Source of the DNA: Candidatus Saccharimonadota bacterium
Lineage (GTDB): Bacteria; Patescibacteriota; Saccharimonadia; Saccharimonadales; Saccharimonadaceae
NCBI GenBank assembly: GCA_030527565.1
Contig: JAUNAO010000024.1
Location: 1-9,073, forward strand
Length of the DNA: 9,073 nucleotides
Reading direction: 5' to 3'
The notes under the pieces were generated by a model. The model did not search any database. It had not been told where the DNA came from and was given only the letters and a program-made list of their open reading frames with translations. A program made the position numbers and the translations under genes. Positions 6,996 through 9,073 of this stretch are shown piece after piece (within the stretch, counting starts at the first letter, position 1; the number at the start of each line of letters is the position of its first letter).

Positions 6996-7001
6996 TAACT
7001 T

Positions 7002-7006
7002 GGAGG
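7002..7006 (+). promoter_or_regulatory. Shine-Dalgarno sequence of metK
   Basis: GGAGG four bases before the ATG at 7011 is the strongest ribosome site in the window and fixes the metK start. Confidence 0.8.
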
Positions 7007-7010
7007 TAAA

Positions 7011-7976
7011 ATGTATTACAAAACTGCGGAGAGTGTTTCTCCAAAACATCCAGATAAACTTTGTGACCAGATTTCGGACGCGATTCTAGATGCATATCTT
7101 GCGGTTGACTCGGAAGCGCGCGTGGCGGCGGAGGCTTGTGGTGGACATGGCGTTGTGTTTGTGACGGGCGAAATTACGTCGACGGCGGAGGATATTGACA
7201 TTCCAGCGATCGTAAAGCGAATTGCTGGTGACGACGTTGAAGTCCACACGAAAATTGTAAAACAATCGCCGGAGATTGCGCAGGGCGTCGATACGGGTGG
7301 CGCGGGTGATCAGGGAATCATGATTGGGTTTGCGTGCGACGAGACGCCGGAACTTTTGCCGCGCGAAGTAGTTTTGTCGCGTCGTTTAAATCAATATATT
7401 TTCGAAAAGTTTCCGTTTGATGGGAAGACGCAGGTGACAATTGCGCCGGATGGCTCGATTGATTCGATTGTCGCATCATTCCAGAATGCGCCAAAAGCTG
7501 AGCTTGAAAAATTGGTGCGGGAATTTATTGCGGCGAATAATTTAGCCGGGAAACTAGAGCTTCATATTAATCCAGCGGGCGACTGGAACCAGGGCGGATT
7601 TGATGCGGACACTGGCTTAACGGGCCGAAAGTTAATTGTTGATAATTATGGGCCACGGGTTGCGATTGGCGGCGGTTGTTTCTCCGGGAAAGATCCTTCG
7701 AAAGTTGACCGCTCGGCGGCATATATGGCACGGCGAATTGCGGTTGATTATTTGCGCAAGCGCGGTGCACATGAAGTCTTAGTAAGGCTAGCTTATGCAA
7801 TTGGCTATGCGGAGCCTTTGGAAAAAACCGTCATTATTGATGGTGTTGCGGAGGAAATTACGGGGTATGATTTGACGCCACGCGGAATCATTAAGTTCCT
7901 CGACTTAAAACGTCCAATTTATGAAGCGAGCGCAAGATACGGGCACTTCGGCGAAGGATTTGACTGGGATAAATAA
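7011..7976 (+). CDS. metK: S-adenosylmethionine synthase (compact form)
   Basis: MetK joins methionine and ATP to make S-adenosylmethionine, the cell's main methyl donor, releasing phosphate and diphosphate. Signature motifs are complete: ESVSPKHPDK (7-16, with His13 and Asp15 at the ATP/metal site), GEIT (53-56), KQSPEIAQGVD (84-94), GAGDQGIM (97-104), DTGLTGRK (200-207), the glycine-rich loop GGGCFSGKDPSKVDRSAAY (220-238), YAIGYAEP (262-269) and the terminal YGHFG (310-314). The protein has 321 residues, against about 380-400 in most bacteria. The missing residues are spread over several loops, for example between QGVD and GAGDQG and in the C-terminal third, while the active site is intact, so I read it as a compact functional enzyme. 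The ATG has GGAGG upstream and an extended -10. It is divergent from the glycosyltransferase and followed by a hairpin terminator, so probably monocistronic. Confidence 0.95.
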   Translation: MYYKTAESVSPKHPDKLCDQISDAILDAYLAVDSEARVAAEACGGHGVVFVTGEITSTAEDIDIPAIVKRIAGDDVEVHTKIVKQSPEIAQGVDTGGAGDQGIMIGFACDETPELLPREVVLSRRLNQYIFEKFPFDGKTQVTIAPDGSIDSIVASFQNAPKAELEKLVREFIAANNLAGKLELHINPAGDWNQGGFDADTGLTGRKLIVDNYGPRVAIGGGCFSGKDPSKVDRSAAYMARRIAVDYLRKRGAHEVLVRLAYAIGYAEPLEKTVIIDGVAEEITGYDLTPRGIIKFLDLKRPIYEASARYGHFGEGFDWDK

Positions 7977-7993
7977 TTTATTTATTGGGATTT

Positions 7994-8024
7994 GCAACAT
8001 GTATTTTTGCATGTTGCTTTCTTT
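7994..8024 (+). terminator. Rho-independent terminator of metK
   Basis: GCAACATG (7994-8001) pairs perfectly with CATGTTGC (8010-8017), and one U-G plus one A-U pair can extend the stem inward to leave a TTTT loop. A T-rich tail (TTTCTTT, 8018-8024) follows. It lies 17 bases after the metK stop. The stem is not very GC-rich, so termination may be incomplete. Confidence 0.75.
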
Positions 8025-8088
8025 GCTGTTATCGCATCCCGCTCAAACAACTCCGCCATTTGATTTGCCGATAGCCAAACTTTTTATA

Positions 8089-8117
8089 TTTACTTTCCAT
8101 TGCGTTCATGCTAAAAT
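8089..8117 (+). promoter_or_regulatory. Promoter of the membrane-protein gene at 8124 (predicted leaderless)
   Basis: TGCTAAAAT at 8109-8117 is an extended -10 with one mismatch in the hexamer (TAAAAT). A plausible -35, TTTACT at 8089-8094 (4 of 6 matches), sits 17 bp upstream of the hexamer. The hexamer ends at 8117, so +1 is 8124, the A of an ATG. The six-base gap (CGGGTT) is too close to the ATG to act as a ribosome site. The geometry matches the three other leaderless candidates here and is the main reason for starting this gene at 8124. Confidence 0.7.
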
Positions 8118-8123
8118 CGGGTT

Positions 8124-9012
8124 ATGGATGAAAGCTGGTCAGTAAATAATGGTATGCAACCAAATAATGTTGGTATAGCTACCCCCCCCCCAGCAACAAT
8201 TTTCTAGTGGCACCGGTGACATTATCTTAACATCAAGTGGCGCGAAAAAGTCGAAAAAAGGTCTAATTATTGGGCTTTTGTTTGGATTCCTCGTTTTAGC
8301 GGTGGGGGTTTGTGTTGTTTTGTACTTTTTCGTATTTGGAGATAAAACAAACACGGCACTTTCTTTGATGCGTGATAATATTAGTAACGTACAGGCGATT
8401 GAGCAGGTTTTTGTTGATAGCTATTTTAATGATCTAAGCGTTGCGGAAGTCTTTACAGAAAAGAAACATGAAGAAATCAACAACGCGATGAATGGTTTTT
8501 CGAACTTACAAAAAGGACTTTCTGGAATTGATGCTGCTGGAATTGACGAGAATCTACAAAGCGACTACAAAATTATTCAAACGAGATTAAATGCGCGAGT
8601 AGAAGGCTTCAAAAAGTCGGTTGATTTCTATAATACGTTATATACGGCCTATAATACCAGTAATACGGACGGCTTAACCGAGCTCGTTAAGAGCGATGAT
8701 TATTATACAGCGTTAATTTCGGAACGTTTTTATGATTATATAACTGAACAGAATGAACTTTGGGCGGTAATTTCCGAGAATAATTGTTCGCTGGCGGCCG
8801 GAGTTGAGGCGACGGAAGTTTGCGCCACGGCGGTTGCGAGCTGGATGGACAATATTAACTCGTTACAGAATAGCACGGTAGCTGTTTCGGCGATTTTTGA
8901 TATGTTAAGCATCGAAGAGATTGGAGAACTATTCAATACAGAAGATATTGATAATATCGAGACAATTTTAATTACGCCATATATTAATAAAATGATTGGG
9001 GAGGAAAAATAA
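8124..9012 (+). CDS. Single-pass membrane protein of unknown function, frame broken at C10 tract
   Basis: I do not recognise a family. The ATG at 8124 has a well-placed promoter and encodes MDESWSVNNGMQPNNVGIAT and prolines, then as written stops at TAG 8205-8207 after 27 codons. The frame one base further, open from just before the C tract to TAA 9010-9012, encodes QQQFSSGTGDIILTSSG, a basic KKSKKG, one transmembrane helix (about 8260-8340, very Leu/Val/Phe-rich) and an outer, mainly helical domain of about 220 residues with two cysteines (codons near 8785 and 8820) that could form a disulfide. That second frame has no plausible start of its own: TAG at 8176-8178 closes it upstream and the first candidate, TTG 8278, is inside the helix. 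With nine (or twelve) C the two parts join into a protein of about 295 residues with a Pro/Gln-rich cytoplasmic tail. Whether the break is real, variable or an error is open. Confidence 0.7.
8182..8191 (+). repeat. Homopolymer of ten C at the frame break
   Basis: Ten consecutive C interrupt the proline codons of the membrane-protein gene. The count is one more than needed to join the N-terminal frame to the transmembrane frame (nine would be in frame, as would twelve). A tract this long is exceptional in this moderately AT-rich window and is a classic site for replication or transcription slippage and for sequencing error. Confidence 0.9.
8998..9004 (+). promoter_or_regulatory. Shine-Dalgarno sequence for the gene at 9015
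   Basis: GGGGAGG lies ten bases before the ATG at 9015, overlapping the last codons of the upstream membrane-protein gene. The spacing is at the long end but usable, and suggests the two genes are co-transcribed. Confidence 0.6.
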
Positions 9013-9014
9013 AA

Positions 9015-9073
9015 ATGCGTAAAAATTTATTCAAGCGAAGCTTCGCGTGGTTTGGGGTGGTTTTGCTCGCCAT
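9015..9073 (+). CDS. Start of a secreted or membrane protein, truncated by window edge
   Basis: Only 19 codons are visible. They encode a basic N-terminus with Arg/Lys at positions 2, 3, 7 and 8, followed by a hydrophobic run FAWFGVVLLA. This is the n-region and start of the h-region of a signal peptide or the first transmembrane segment. The gene starts two bases after the upstream TAA and has a GGGGAGG ribosome site. It is probably co-transcribed with the membrane protein at 8124-9012, hinting at a cell-envelope pair. Function cannot be judged. Confidence 0.6.
   Translation, partial: MRKNLFKRSFAWFGVVLLA

Larger units (their letters stand above)
6979..6996. repeat. Palindrome containing two divergent overlapping -10 boxes
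   Basis: The 18-bp element is ATGCTAT-AATG-ATAGCAT, with perfect 7-bp inverted arms around a 4-bp centre. Each arm supplies the TGC-TAT part of an extended -10 on its own strand: TGCTATAAT rightward for metK and TGCTATCAT leftward for the glycosyltransferase. The two hexamers share 6987-6988, so RNA polymerase can occupy only one at a time. It could also serve as a site for a dimeric regulator, but nothing in the window proves that. Confidence 0.7.

Noticed and set aside
6995..7010. SAM riboswitch ahead of metK
   Set aside because: The predicted leader is only 16 bases and the divergent gene occupies the rest, so there is no room for an aptamer.
6981..7049. Upstream extension of the glycosyltransferase by 23 codons to an ATG at 7049
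   Set aside because: It would overlap metK and its Shine-Dalgarno, lacks family resemblance, and ignores the MKIAIFSD start with a correctly spaced -10 at 6980.
7921..8145. Open frame of 74 codons running out of the metK 3' end
   Set aside because: It reads through the terminator hairpin, has no ribosome site, and its peptide looks like random translation.
9034..9045. 12-bp palindrome GCGAAGCTTCGC
   Set aside because: It lies within codons 7-11 of the last gene; a single short palindrome with no second copy or regulatory context is likely chance.
1..9073. TGA recoding as in Gracilibacteria/Absconditabacteria
   Set aside because: All genes are full length with the standard code and none contains in-frame TGA. 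No gene here ends in TGA either, but TAA and TAG stops alone do not show recoding.
1..9073. CRISPR arrays, tRNA or rRNA genes, insertion sequences, inteins
   Set aside because: No repeat-spacer pattern, cloverleaf, rRNA segment, transposase or splicing block was seen; DnaE motif spacing leaves no room for an intein.

Overview
The window reads as a compact bacterial housekeeping region of moderate GC. It most resembles the Candidate Phyla Radiation, and the best single guess is Candidatus Saccharibacteria (TM7). The reasons are a shortened MetK (321 residues), a degenerate NnrD-like protein next to an Xth-type nuclease, very tight gene packing, and several start codons that appear to be transcribed without a leader. 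The taxonomic assignment is an inference from gene style; no rRNA is present. The standard genetic code fits: no gene needs TGA read as an amino acid, and the stops used are TAG and TAA.

Layout. Bases 1-3118 hold the 3' part of dnaE (replicative DNA polymerase III alpha; the window begins near the end of its PHP domain). After a 15-bp gap come three plus-strand genes packed end to end: smpB (3134-3544), an exodeoxyribonuclease III/AP endonuclease gene (3544-4338) and a ribokinase-fold, NnrD-like gene of unclear activity (4339-5118). The last of these overlaps by 14 bp, tail to tail, a minus-strand pair: a GT4-type glycosyltransferase (6980 down to 5754) followed by a CDP-alcohol phosphatidyltransferase (5746 down to 5105), a plausible lipid or glycolipid unit. 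metK (7011-7976) is divergent from the glycosyltransferase and ends in an intrinsic terminator. Last come a single-pass membrane protein of unknown function (8124-9012), whose reading frame is broken at a run of ten C, and the first 19 codons of an apparently secreted or membrane protein (from 9015).

The most interesting pattern is in the promoters. Four genes (smpB, the phosphatidyltransferase, the glycosyltransferase and the membrane protein) have an extended -10 box, TGnTATAAT or a one-mismatch variant, placed exactly six bases before the ATG. That puts the predicted transcription start on the A of the start codon, so these mRNAs would be leaderless. Genes inside transcription units (xth, the NnrD-like gene, the gene at 9015) instead have Shine-Dalgarno sequences, and metK has both an extended -10 and a GGAGG. 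The glycosyltransferase and metK promoters are the two halves of one 18-bp palindrome with overlapping -10 boxes, so they should exclude each other.

The second notable point is the C10 tract at 8182-8191. It separates a promoter, start codon and N-terminus in one frame from the transmembrane helix and extracellular domain in another. This could be a phase-variable or slippage-controlled surface protein, a recent mutation, or a sequence error.
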